From: JAAYAY01 sp964429355
GTDB taxonomy: Bacteria; Planctomycetota; Planctomycetia; Pirellulales; Thermoguttaceae
NCBI GenBank assembly: GCA_964429355.1
Contig: CAYSCH010000278.1
Span: 1-12,828, forward strand
Direction: 5' to 3'
Length of the DNA stretch: 12,828 bases
Of the stretch, positions 1 to 8,775 are shown one piece after another. The position numbers were made by a program, and so were the translations under genes. Each line of letters starts with the position of its first letter. Position 1 is the stretch's first letter. The notes beneath the pieces were generated by a model, which was given only the letters and a program-made list of their open reading frames with translations, did not search any database and was not told the origin of the DNA.

Positions 1-35
1 GCATGGATGTGCACAGCCGGTGGTTTTGTTAGCCG

Positions 36-1956
36 CTACTGAAATCCTCTGGTCGTCACGCGAGACGTTCCCAGCGTCTGCCCGCCGCCGGCGGCCCCGT
101 TGCCGGATGGTTTCTGCACGAATTCCGGCAGCACGACGTGATCGTAGAAGCTATAGGACGGTTGCTTGCTGGCTTCGCGCAACTTGCCTTCGACGTTCTC
201 GCCATCCTTGAGGGTCAACATACCCGGAATGTTGGTGCTGCTGGCTTGCCAGGCCGGTTTTCCCTGGTACATGAACTTGAGCCACGTAAGGTACTCCTGG
301 ACCTGGTAGTCGCCCGAATGCATGAAGGAGACTTCCTTCTGCTTGGGACCCTCCACACTGGCAACTACCTCGACGTCGGCGTTGGTGCCGATCTTGCAGT
401 TCATTGCCTGCAGCTTCTTTGTCAAGATATCTCGGACACGACCTTGCTGAGGCCCGGGCACCCCCGATACGTTCAACTTGACGCTGCTTCCCTTACGGAA
501 CACAAAGATGTCGGGCTGCTTGAGCGCTTTCTCGTACAGGGCCACTGCCTCTTCATGGGGCACCGTGGTCGCCGCAAGCACACCCTGCTCGTTGTGTGGC
601 GCAACCACCATGAAGGTAACTCCTCCCAGCGTCCGAACGTACTCCGCACCCTGGTACTGCCACATCTTGATGCGAGTGCCCAGCGCAATCAGGTACTGAT
701 TGGCCGCAAGGAGGTATTCGTCGTGCGGGAAATCGATCGCCCCGTGAATCGAGATCCCGGGCGTCGGAAAATCCTGCTCGAGCTTTCCGGTTGCCGTGTC
801 CCAGACCAGAATCCTGTCGTTGGCGATACAGGCCATCCTCTTGCCGGACGGGCTGAATGCCATGTAGGGCCACGTCAGATCGCTGGGGGTCGCCTGGATG
901 CAGGTTACCTTCTTCCGCGCAATATCGAACAGCCCGACTCGATCCTTGGCACAGAACGCAATCCACTTGCGATCGGCACTCATCGCGGGCACAGCTCCGT
1001 CAACCAGGTCGAAATGGCATATCGGGCGAATGTCGCCGATGTCCCAGAGAACGACCTTTCCGCCACGACTCGAGGTTGCCAGCGTCTTCGCATCCACAAA
1101 CTCGGCCCACATCACGTCCTTCGATCCTCCCCAACCCCCGTCGTACGGTATCCAGGTGATGGATCGGACGATCTGCCCGTTCTGGATGGCCCAGACTTCC
1201 AGCCGATCCAGGTTGCCGAATCCAAATTCGTCCCGCCGCATGAGTATATGCTGACCATTGTCGTGCAGGGCAAGCGGCGCCATCTGTCCCTCCGTCGCAG
1301 CGGCATCCAGCACCTGGCCACGCTCTATGTCGCACATCACCACTCGCGTGGTCGCGCCCGTCATTCCGGGCCTTCCGAGCGAATACCCGACGACCGCCCT
1401 CTTCGCCGCCGTGTTGATGGCGACACCGGCCACCTTCTCGAAGAAATCCGCCTTGGCAGGCAGACCCGTCGGATTAGGACGAGGGCGAAACTCGAAGGCC
1501 GCGGGCGGTTCAACACTCCACTCCGCCCCGGTTCCATCCAGCGGGACCACCTGGGAACGCGTCCAATTGACTTTGACGGTCCGTGGAGCGGTTTGCTGCA
1601 CCACGGGTGGAGCCATCGGTTGTGCCTCCACTCGTGGGGCAACCGGCGTGAACGGACTGCTGCCCAGCGACTGAAAGGGGCTTTCCTCCTTCTGGGCAGC
1701 CACGTAATCCTGATCCGCCTTGCTGAGCTTGGCCAGCGGAATGGCCACCCTCTCACCGTTCTCCCGGTCGAGGAGCACCTGATCGCCGTCAAGTGAGACG
1801 NNNNNNNNNNNNNNNNNNNNNNNTCGCACTGAGAGTAAAACGCCCTGTCGCGTCGGACCATGTTCGCAGCTCGGCACCCTCGGTGGCTACAGCCAACCCC
1901 AGGGCGATCACCGCCAAAACCACGAACTTCAGACCTCCTGGAGATTTGTGCAACAT
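36..1956 (-). CDS. Secreted SHD1-domain / WD40-like repeat protein (interrupted by an N run)
   Basis: Function unknown; probably an exported scaffold-type protein. From ATG 1956 the translation begins with a short basic stretch and a hydrophobic signal segment (MLHKSPGGLKFVVLAVIALG), then an SHD1-type domain starting RTWSDATGRF. This domain is cut by Ns and resumes with GERVAIPLAKLSKADQDYV. The middle of the protein holds degenerate WD40-like blades with motifs such as KVVLWDIGD, RILVWDTATGKL and IKMWQY. The last ~170 residues form a non-propeller domain. Length is about 635 residues. The two sides of the N run are in different frames, so the run length is probably wrong. Start choice: ATG 1956 gives a normal signal peptide with weak AAGG upstream. 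A much stronger AGGAGGT (1933-1939) lies inside it, before an in-frame GTG at 1923, but that start would lack the basic n-region. The gene has its own predicted promoter at 2002-2030. SHD1 plus WD40 proteins are common in planctomycetes. Confidence 0.8.
1801..1823. other. Assembly gap (23 Ns) inside the SHD1 domain
   Basis: The minus-strand reading frame entering the gap ends ...RFTLSA plus one base, and the frame leaving it begins VSLDGDQVLL. These frames join only if the missing length is 1 modulo 3 (4, 7 ... 22, 25), not 23. Comparison from memory with typical SHD1 domains suggests very few residues are missing. Confidence 0.9.
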
Positions 1957-2001
1957 TGGTTCTGCGCCTTATTGCTCGTACCCGGAAGAGAACGTCTGAA
2001 G

Positions 2002-2030
2002 ATCCTACACGACAATTGTCGAGATGTCAA
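2002..2030 (-). promoter_or_regulatory. Sigma-70-type promoter for the SHD1/WD40-like gene
   Basis: On the minus strand a perfect -35 TTGACA (2030-2025) and a -10 TAGGAT (2007-2002, 4 of 6 to consensus) are separated by exactly 17 bp. A start near 1995 would give a leader of about 40 nt before ATG 1956. The site is in the 162-bp gap after the ThuA/HEAT gene, so the downstream gene need not depend on read-through. Confidence 0.65.
2010..2021. promoter_or_regulatory. Perfect 12-bp palindrome in the promoter spacer (candidate operator)
   Basis: CGACAATTGTCG is its own reverse complement and lies wholly between the -35 and -10 elements of the 2002-2030 promoter. A protein bound there would block RNA polymerase. 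The binding protein is not identifiable from this window. Confidence 0.45.
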
Positions 2031-2118
2031 CGTTTTTCGAAGGTCCCCCCCATCCTTCCGAAATCGCCGCCAGAGAACACAAACCCCTCCTGATTAGGGA
2101 GTTCCGCAACCGTCGAGA

Positions 2119-5100
2119 CTACATGGGCTTGCTGATCGCCCGCTGGAGTCTGGCTCGCACGATCGGGTCGTTGGTAACTTTCAAAATCTTCGGAATCGCC
2201 TCGCGGGCAAGGTCGGGAGAGCTGGGGAGCAACGCTTCAGCCAACTGGGCCGCTGCCACAACCGCCGACGCACCGAGAGTCGGATCCTCTACATACTTCA
2301 TCGCGATCTCAAGCGATCGGCCAGTCACCACGGCCGGCAGGCGGTCCAGAATCAATCGGAGTTCGTCCGGGCGGGTGGCCAACGGGAGGGCCCGTTCGAG
2401 GAGCCCCAGCGTCTCTTCGGCAGTTCGTGCGCCAGGCAAGGTGATGGTGCGGATGTAACCGCGAAGAGCCCAGATCCGATAGAAGGGCTGGTCAGCGTTT
2501 TGAGCCAACTCCAGCAGCTCGTTCGCCACCGTGGCATCAGGCCAGTTCGCCAGAGCCTGGACCGATGCTGCANNNNNNNNNNCCCTCGTTCGGGTCTTTG
2601 CCTGCCGCATGGATCAGGTCCAGTGCCTTGCCGCCGCCCATTCTTCCCAGCACCGGCAAGAGCACGGCGCGTTCGGCAGCCGAGCCTTCCCTGTAGGCTT
2701 GCAGCAACGGGTCGATCCGGTGCTCAACGTCTATGCCTCGCTCCGCGCACTGCCAAACGGCTCGTTCGGCCGCGTATCGCTCCTGCGCCGTCTTTGCGGT
2801 GAGCAATCTCGGAATCAACTGGCCCGCGGTCGAGGCATCTCCCAAGGTCTCCAGGGCCTCCAGAGCGGCCATTCGAGTGGCAACTTCGGGAGAGCCTGTC
2901 AGTTCCAGCAAGCCGGGTACCGCGCCCGCCGTACGACGATCCCGGGCAGTACGAATCAGCTCGATCTGCTCTGCATCGGGCGCGGCAGCCAGACGCGTCA
3001 GAAGGGCCTCGTCGCAGCCTTCCGCCACCAGGTGACGCAGCGTCTGACGCGCCACCTGGCTCTCCACCTCCTTGCCCCGATCGGCCGCGATGCGACTCAA
3101 GAGGGCCACGTCATCGGCCTGCCCGACCAGGGCCAGCAGTTTCAACGCGTCGCAGCGGACCGCCCCATCCCGGCTGGCGATTCCACTCAGCGCGGCCAAC
3201 CGCCCTTGGGCTGGAAACCGCGTCCAGCGCTGTCCCAGCAGGACCTGTTGCGCCGCGGCCGGCAGACTGGCAAATTGTCCCAGTACCTCAACAGCAACCG
3301 CCTCCGAGCACTCTCGGGCGACAATCGCCGCAGCCTGGCCGCGCAGGCGGTCATTCTCACCTCGCAATGCCCCGACGAGATGCAATGGAGCCTGCGCCGG
3401 CTCCGCTGCCACCCGGCCGGCCAGCACGGCCGCTTGCACAACATCGGAAGAAACCTTTTCCAATTGCGCGTAGATTGGGCCCGCTGCCGCCGCCTGGTCG
3501 CTGATCACCAACCGATCGGCCAACGTCAACAAGGCCGCCGTGTACAGTTCGCTTCGTTTCAAAAGAGGCTCGACGGCCCGAGCATCGCCGATGGTGGCCA
3601 ATGCGGTCGCCGCGGCATCAGCCAGTTGCCGATCGTCGCTGTCCAGTAGCGGAAGGAGCTCATCAACGGCCTTCGCTTCGCGCCGGTTTCCCACTGCCTG
3701 GAGGATCGCCAGCCGAGTCATCCCCGTGGCTGCCGGCAATGCCGACAAGAGAGCCTCGCCCGCCCCAGCCGCCGGGATCTCCTGCAGCGCGTCGCAGGCG
3801 ATCGCTGCCAGCGATTCGTCACCGAGGAGCAACGCGAGTGCTTCAACGCTCGATTCCGTCCCCACGATCGCCAGACGGCGGGCGATGTAATCGGCCGCAC
3901 CCGGCGACACGCCCCCTTTCAGCACGGCGGCAAGTCGCCGCTCGAGGTCGGCGATCGCATCGCGATTGCCCGAGCACAGGATCGCGTCGATCGGCTCAAG
4001 TGGGAGACGCGACTGGGCCCACTGGTATTCGGCCAGCGTGGCCAGGGCGTCGTCCAGCCTTGTCGGAACGTCGGACACGACCAGCGAGGCTACCCCGTAT
4101 TTTGCCTGCAGGTGCGCGGAGAGCGCACCAGTGCGATCCGGACCCAGGCACGTTTTGTAGAGCAGAATTTCGGCAATGTCGGCGTCGACAAATCCCGTTT
4201 CCCCGGTGCTGTGGTAGAATCGCGATCCTATGCGGATCTCGGCCAGCGAGATGGGTGAATCGCTGGCCGGCCGCAGGAATTGCGGTTCCGACTCGGCGTA
4301 GAGGGTCGTCTGGCGCTGATCGGTGGCAACGGCAAGTACCCGCCCCTCGCCGAAATTGCTTGCGGCGAACAGCAGATTTGTCGCTCCGAATCCCTTGGCG
4401 CTCTCCACGTTGAGACAATGGAAACGGTCGCTCTCGGCTCCTCCCATATCGATTGTCATACCCGTCACGTAATCCGCCCCGCCGGGGCTGTTGGCTGAGA
4501 AGAAACCGTGGAATCCGTCGGGAATCCCCGTACCGCGATTGGAGCGAGGCACAGTCACCAGCAGCAACGTCCACTCGTCGACCGATTGTTTGAATCCGGT
4601 ATCCTTCATAACATCGTCGTTTCCGTCGAAACGAACGGCCGCCCGGTTTCCCAAAGCGCTGGCGACCCACAGGGGACGTTGATCGCCGGCGGCCGTGACG
4701 ACCTGGTGGGAACCGCCAACCTTGTTCCTCCAGGCCGACACGCGACCCGCGTCGTCGATCGTCAGGGTGTCCCGGTCGCCGGCATCGAGCCACAACAGCA
4801 GATCGGGATCCTCGGCCTTCGGAGCCTCAAGTTCGGCCGGCCGAAGGACTCGCGCACCCCTGAGCACGAGCGGATCGAAACGGTACGGCGACTCGCCCGC
4901 CGCCCAGGCCATCCCGCGCAAGAGCAACATGCGGAAACAGGGATCGTCGAACGTCCACATGAAATGTCCCGGTATGCACACGAACACCCGGCCCTTGCCG
5001 CGCCGAAAGGTCCAGAACATGGGCTCGTTGCGCACCTGCTGCTCGCCAGGCCGAGTCTCAGGGCAAGTGGCCAGGACTTCGATCATGCTTGAATCACCCT

Positions 5101-5767
5101 GGAAGTTGAAATACGACTCATCCACCAGGTCGATCGCCGGCGGCAAGCCGACGCAGATCGGATGTTTTGGATCGGTCAGTTCCAGCCGTACCGGTCCGTG
5201 ACGAAAAAGGGTCTGCGGCTGCTTGGCCAGACCAATCAGCGCCGCCAGCTCCGGCGAGTCCTGCCACAGGGCCATGTGGACGACAACGAAGCCGCCGCCT
5301 CGCTGCAGGAACTGGTCCAGTTCCGCCAGGTGTGCCGGGTCCCATGCAGGTCCACTGAACATCACCACCAGGTCCGCCACCTTCCACTGCTCCGGCGAAG
5401 GCCACTGCCAGGCCGTGGTCACATGGCCCCCTTCCGCCCCCGTCAGGTCGCCTTCTCCCAGGGGCAGAGGGGCGCCGAACGCATTGAGAATCGGTTCGTC
5501 CCCCGACTCCACCCCGCCAAGAAGCACCTTCCAGCGTTTCTGCCAGAGGGGATAATCGTGTTCGAACAGGCCGTGATCCTTCGGCCCGGCCAGGAGTACG
5601 ACTTCCAGTTTTCGCTCGGCCGGCGTCGGCGGCGTTTGGGCCAGCATGGCCTCGACCTCAGCGAGCGTTCGCGGAGGCGGAACCAGGTGCTCCACCGCAA
5701 AGGACGCCCCGACGGTGCCCATCCAGGTGATGGCCGTCAGAATCATTCGGGTAAATGAAATCGACAT
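2119..5767 (-). CDS. Secreted ThuA / LamG-like / HEAT-repeat protein (interrupted by an N run)
   Basis: A large exported protein of about 1215 residues; no reaction can be assigned. In order: signal peptide (about 1-24), ThuA-like domain (about 55-290; LEVVLLAGPKDHG, GGGFVVVHMALW and PGHFMWTFDDPCFRMLL are typical glutamine-amidotransferase-fold ThuA segments), a concanavalin/LamG-like segment starting DPDLLLWLDAGD near 321 and running to about 555, then HEAT repeats from about 620 to the C-terminus. In planctomycetes ThuA and HEAT domains often occur with cytochrome c; no CxxCH heme motif is seen here. ATG 5767 is preceded at 5 nt by GAGGA (5773-5777) and begins a good signal peptide. A 10-N run at 2573-2582 splits the last HEAT repeats into two frames; continuity is clear because ...GKDPNEG before it and AASVQALANWPDAT after it fit one HEAT helix pair. 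The gene is 100 bp downstream of the oxidoreductase gene and may be cotranscribed with it. Confidence 0.85.
2573..2582. other. Assembly gap (10 Ns) inside the HEAT repeats
   Basis: The frame before the gap (...DPNEG, Gly third base missing) and the frame after it (xAASVQALANW) join only if the missing length is a multiple of 3. Nine bases would restore a typical HEAT helix spacing, so the 10-N block is probably a placeholder and the gene is intact. Confidence 0.9.
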
Positions 5768-5772
5768 ACGAG

Positions 5773-5777
5773 TCCTC
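5773..5777 (-). promoter_or_regulatory. Ribosome binding site deciding ATG 5767
   Basis: GAGGA on the minus strand, 5 nt before the ATG. The open frame extends further upstream (to 6028) into the oxidoreductase gene, but this site and the signal peptide fix the start here. Confidence 0.65.
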
Positions 5778-5867
5778 GTTGTGAGGTAGTCAGACTCTAG
5801 ACTTGTACTGCATTTCGTGCTTCGCACCGGAATGCCCCAGCTGCGAAGTCGGCTCCTGCGCTGCTTC

Positions 5868-7223
5868 TCACAGGTGCCAGGGGGCACGCATGGGTGTGGC
5901 CAGCATGCGATTCGCCTCTTCGTCGTCCGGTAAGCTCTCTCGCTCCGGATCCCAACGCAGATCACGTCCGAGGCGCATGGCGATCGTGCCGATGTTACAC
6001 AGCGTTGTCGAGCGATGCCCCACCTCAACGGGAGCGTTTGGCTCGCTACGGGTGCGTATGCAGTCTACCCAGTTCTGGAAATGGTCGGCCGTAGTATTGG
6101 GATAGTCTCCAGCAGGAGCATCGTGTTCCACCAGTCGGCCGAGATCGGCTGGCTCCGTATCCAGCCGGCCTCCTCGCCAGACGAACAGGCTCCCCTCCGT
6201 TCCCTCGAACCGCACGCCGAATTCATGGCGGCCGAAAGCGTCCCCTTGGATCGCCCGGATTCGGGCCGGCGGAATCCGGGCGCCTTGAGACCACACATCT
6301 CCCAGCACGTCGGTGCAGACCATCGTTACCCCGTCAGGATACACGTAATCCACGCGGTAGTGGATCGGCGTGTCGTACATCCCCTCCGAGGGAAGGATCG
6401 CTTTGGCCCGAACCTCCGTGGGGCCGGTGTCGTCGGCACCGTGGCCATGCTGGCCGCTATCGAGGTGATGAACGCCCCAGCCGGCAAGGTAGCCCACGCA
6501 ATAGTCGGAAATGAAATACCAACTGTGGACGCCGAAACAACGGCGAGTCGTAAACGGTGCCCACCGGGCCGGGCCGAGCCAGAGATCGTAATCGAAACCT
6601 TCCGGCACTTGCTCGATCGGCTGGGGCGGCAGTTGTGCCCCGCTGGGAGTGCCGAGGCGAATCGTGTGCAGGTGTCCCAGGTGGCCGCCGCGGATCAGCT
6701 CACGGGCGGCCTGGAAAGCCCACTCCGAACGATGCTGCGTTCCGTGCTGGAGCACCGCTCCGTGGCGCCGCACCGCCTCCACAACTGCCTGCCCTTCGGC
6801 CACGGTGTGGGTCAACGGCTTCTGGCAATACACGTCCTTCCCCGCCCGGACCGCCGCCAACGTTACCAACGCGTGCCAGTGGTCCGGTGTGGCGATATAG
6901 ACGGCGTCCAGGTCGTCACGCTCGATGACCTGGCGAAAGTCGTTGTACTCGCGACAATCGTGGTTGCTGTACTTCTCGTCGACAAACTGTTTGGCCCGGA
7001 GCCGCTTGTCCTGCACTACGTCACAAACGGCCAGCATCCGCGTTTCCGCATTGAGCGCGCCGGTCTCCCAGGCGAATCCCAGTCCGATGGCCGCCATCGG
7101 AATCTGCTCGCTGGGGGGCACCGCGCCGGCCCGCCCCAACACACGGGCCGGGACCAGCATCGGGAGCGAGATCGCGACTGCCGCGGTCCGCAAGAATTCG
7201 CGTCGCTTCCACCTCACCGCCAT
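5868..7223 (-). CDS. Tat-exported Gfo/Idh/MocA family oxidoreductase
   Basis: Predicted NAD(P)-dependent sugar or polyol dehydrogenase-like protein of 451 residues; substrate unknown. A twin-arginine signal opens it (KRREFL, residues 6-11, then a hydrophobic stretch to about 25), so it is likely exported folded with its cofactor. The Rossmann part shows AAIGLG near 44-49, LAVCDV at 64-69 and YIATPDHWH at 109-117. The usual EKP motif reads QKP (134-136), and HHLD (252-255) is in the catalytic-domain region. The glycine loop reads GLGFAW, lacking the last glycine of GxGxxG. ATG 7223 is chosen because GGAGA (7232-7236) lies 8 nt before it; an upstream ATG at 7238 has no ribosome site. The gene starts 35 bp after the secreted 495-residue protein's stop and is probably in its operon. 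Planctomycete genomes carry many such Tat-signal paralogues, so the family says little about the substrate. Confidence 0.9.
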   Translation of the reverse strand: MAVRWKRREFLRTAAVAISLPMLVPARVLGRAGAVPPSEQIPMAAIGLGFAWETGALNAETRMLAVCDVVQDKRLRAKQFVDEKYSNHDCREYNDFRQVIERDDLDAVYIATPDHWHALVTLAAVRAGKDVYCQKPLTHTVAEGQAVVEAVRRHGAVLQHGTQHRSEWAFQAARELIRGGHLGHLHTIRLGTPSGAQLPPQPIEQVPEGFDYDLWLGPARWAPFTTRRCFGVHSWYFISDYCVGYLAGWGVHHLDSGQHGHGADDTGPTEVRAKAILPSEGMYDTPIHYRVDYVYPDGVTMVCTDVLGDVWSQGARIPPARIRAIQGDAFGRHEFGVRFEGTEGSLFVWRGGRLDTEPADLGRLVEHDAPAGDYPNTTADHFQNWVDCIRTRSEPNAPVEVGHRSTTLCNIGTIAMRLGRDLRWDPERESLPDDEEANRMLATPMRAPWHL

Positions 7224-7231
7224 TTTGCACT

Positions 7232-7236
7232 TCTCC
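7232..7236 (-). promoter_or_regulatory. Ribosome binding site deciding ATG 7223
   Basis: GGAGA on the minus strand, 8 nt before ATG 7223. It overlaps the alternative ATG at 7238, which argues against that start. Confidence 0.6.
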
Positions 7237-7258
7237 ATCGGTCGTGTTCTGGGGTCTG

Positions 7259-8746
7259 CTATCGTTCCTGGGCCGCCGTTAGTGCCGGGTCGTCGAGGTC
7301 CAGGCGGTAGATGATCTGGTTGTAGTCGTAACGCGGCGTGGCAGGCGGCTGCTTGGCGAATGTCATCGTGTACGTGCCTTCGAAGATCAGGATCGGCGAG
7401 CCTTCCGGCGTGAACTCCGGGTGCAGTCGCGGATTGTAGAACGTGTAGTTGTCGTGGCTGAGAACCTTGACCGCCTTGCCCCAAGGGCCCGTTGGCGTGT
7501 CGGCCTCAGCGTACCAGAGCTCGCCGAACACCGACGGGGTACCGAAAGCCTGCATGAAGACGGTGACCCAGCGCTTCCGATAGGCGTTCCATGCAATCGA
7601 GCCGCTGTGAGGTTTCACCGGCTTGCCGTCGGCAGCCGAAACAAGGCTCTCCTGGGGCTTTAGCATCTCCCAACTGGCCGCATCCTGCCAGGCTTCAAAC
7701 CTGGCCGGGCAGCGAACGGTGGGAAGTGGGTTGCCGAACAGCACCCACTCCTTGCCCCCGGAGTCTTTCCAGAACGCAGGATGACCCGAGGGGGCCGGCG
7801 GCTCCTTGGCCGCATCGGCCGTCTTCGTCCACACCACTTTCAGCCGCTCGAAGTTCGACGTGGAGTCGTTCCATACGCAGAGCCCTACCTCGTACGCCTC
7901 CATGGGCGGCCGAATCTTGACATAACGCGCAACCAGCCTCGGCTCGCCGTCCTTGTCCGGTAGACTCACGTAGCTGTCCAGCCAGGTGGGGCCACTCCCT
8001 GGCATCTCGGCCACTCCGCGCGGCAACCCTTTGGTGTCGGTGAAGTAGTTGACCCTCAAACGCAATGGCGGCTCGAAGGATTCCAGGGGCTTCACGTCGG
8101 TCGTGGCGCTCGACATGTGAAAGATACCCAGGGGATAGTGGGGCATGGTCGTGTCGCCCCAGGCCCAGAAGAGCTTGCCGCGATGCACGGCGTTCTGCAC
8201 GCTGTCGCAGCCGAACACGCCCGACTCCGGCCAATCGAGGTCTCCCCCAAGCTTCTGGCTCTCCGCAAACAGACCGCCGCCGGTCAACCGGCCCAGCCGT
8301 TTGGCGACGATGGTTCGCACCACCTCAACCTTGAGCGTCTTGCCGGGCTCCGGCCGCAGTCGCAGGCCGTGAAAGCCGAAGCCGTCCGCGGGCACTTCAT
8401 AGCCGTGCCCGATACTCTCGAACCATATCTCGCGGTTCATGAGCTCCGGCAGGTCCAGCGCGATCAGCCCGGCGTTGTCCGTCACCAGCCGCACTTGGTG
8501 CGTCGTCCGCAGTTCCACCAGCGGCACCGGCCAGCCGCTCCCTCGCTCCACCACCTCGATCCGGCACGGTTCGATCCCCTCAGCAAGCGTTTCAAACCCG
8601 CTGCAGCAGATCGAAGCCGCGCCGACCGCCAGCAGACACAAGCGGACCGGGCCGCGGGATCGGAAACGTACGTTGCGACTTCCGTCTGCAGAGGGCCTCG
8701 GAACAAACGAAGATTGGATCGACTCCAGTATCCATCGAATTTGCAT
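7259..8746 (-). CDS. Secreted protein of unknown function, N-terminal beta-sandwich plus propeller-like region
   Basis: Not assigned to a named enzyme; 495 residues. A long basic n-region (R25-R35) precedes a hydrophobic core (LCLLAVGAASICC, 36-48), so it is likely exported; the cysteines there do not form a clean lipobox. Residues ~60-160 look like a carboxypeptidase-regulatory-type beta-sandwich (GWPVPLVELRT, VTDNAGLIALDLPELM, SIGHGYEVPADGFGFHG). The rest is beta-rich with aromatic repeats (KLFWAWGDTTMPHYPLGIF, EWVLFGNPLPTVRCPARFEAW, TYTMTFAKQPPATPRYDYNQ), resembling a five-bladed propeller of glycoside-binding or GH43/DUF4185-like type, but this is an inference from texture only. ATG 8746 is 29 bp after the stop of the TIM-barrel gene; no strong ribosome site is present. 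The frame stays open upstream to 9376, but that part is a shadow of the TIM-barrel gene. Being between a cytosolic enzyme and an exported oxidoreductase suggests a shared carbohydrate or organic-acid pathway. Confidence 0.8.
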   Translation of the reverse strand: MQIRWILESIQSSFVPRPSADGSRNVRFRSRGPVRLCLLAVGAASICCSGFETLAEGIEPCRIEVVERGSGWPVPLVELRTTHQVRLVTDNAGLIALDLPELMNREIWFESIGHGYEVPADGFGFHGLRLRPEPGKTLKVEVVRTIVAKRLGRLTGGGLFAESQKLGGDLDWPESGVFGCDSVQNAVHRGKLFWAWGDTTMPHYPLGIFHMSSATTDVKPLESFEPPLRLRVNYFTDTKGLPRGVAEMPGSGPTWLDSYVSLPDKDGEPRLVARYVKIRPPMEAYEVGLCVWNDSTSNFERLKVVWTKTADAAKEPPAPSGHPAFWKDSGGKEWVLFGNPLPTVRCPARFEAWQDAASWEMLKPQESLVSAADGKPVKPHSGSIAWNAYRKRWVTVFMQAFGTPSVFGELWYAEADTPTGPWGKAVKVLSHDNYTFYNPRLHPEFTPEGSPILIFEGTYTMTFAKQPPATPRYDYNQIIYRLDLDDPALTAAQER

Positions 8747-8775
8747 CGGTTCAATCCGTCTATGGAATGTGTCTG

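Noticed and set aside
138..1796. Long plus-strand open frame (552 codons) opposite the WD40-like gene
   Set aside because: It is the antisense shadow of a GC-rich gene; the translation has no domain features, while the minus strand shows clear WD40-like blades and SHD1 residues.
2531..3649. Long plus-strand open frame opposite the HEAT repeats
   Set aside because: Antisense shadow; it also runs through the N block, and the translation is rich in Arg, Gln and Pro without recognisable structure.
5817..5848. Hairpins between the oxidoreductase and ThuA genes (GTGC-ttc-GCAC and a 7-bp CTTCGCA/TGCGAAG pair) as a terminator
   Set aside because: Stems are short and no T tract follows on the minus strand; not enough to call a terminator or attenuator.
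6015..7310. Plus-strand open frame of 431 codons opposite the oxidoreductase
   Set aside because: Antisense shadow of the Gfo/Idh/MocA gene, no domain recognised.
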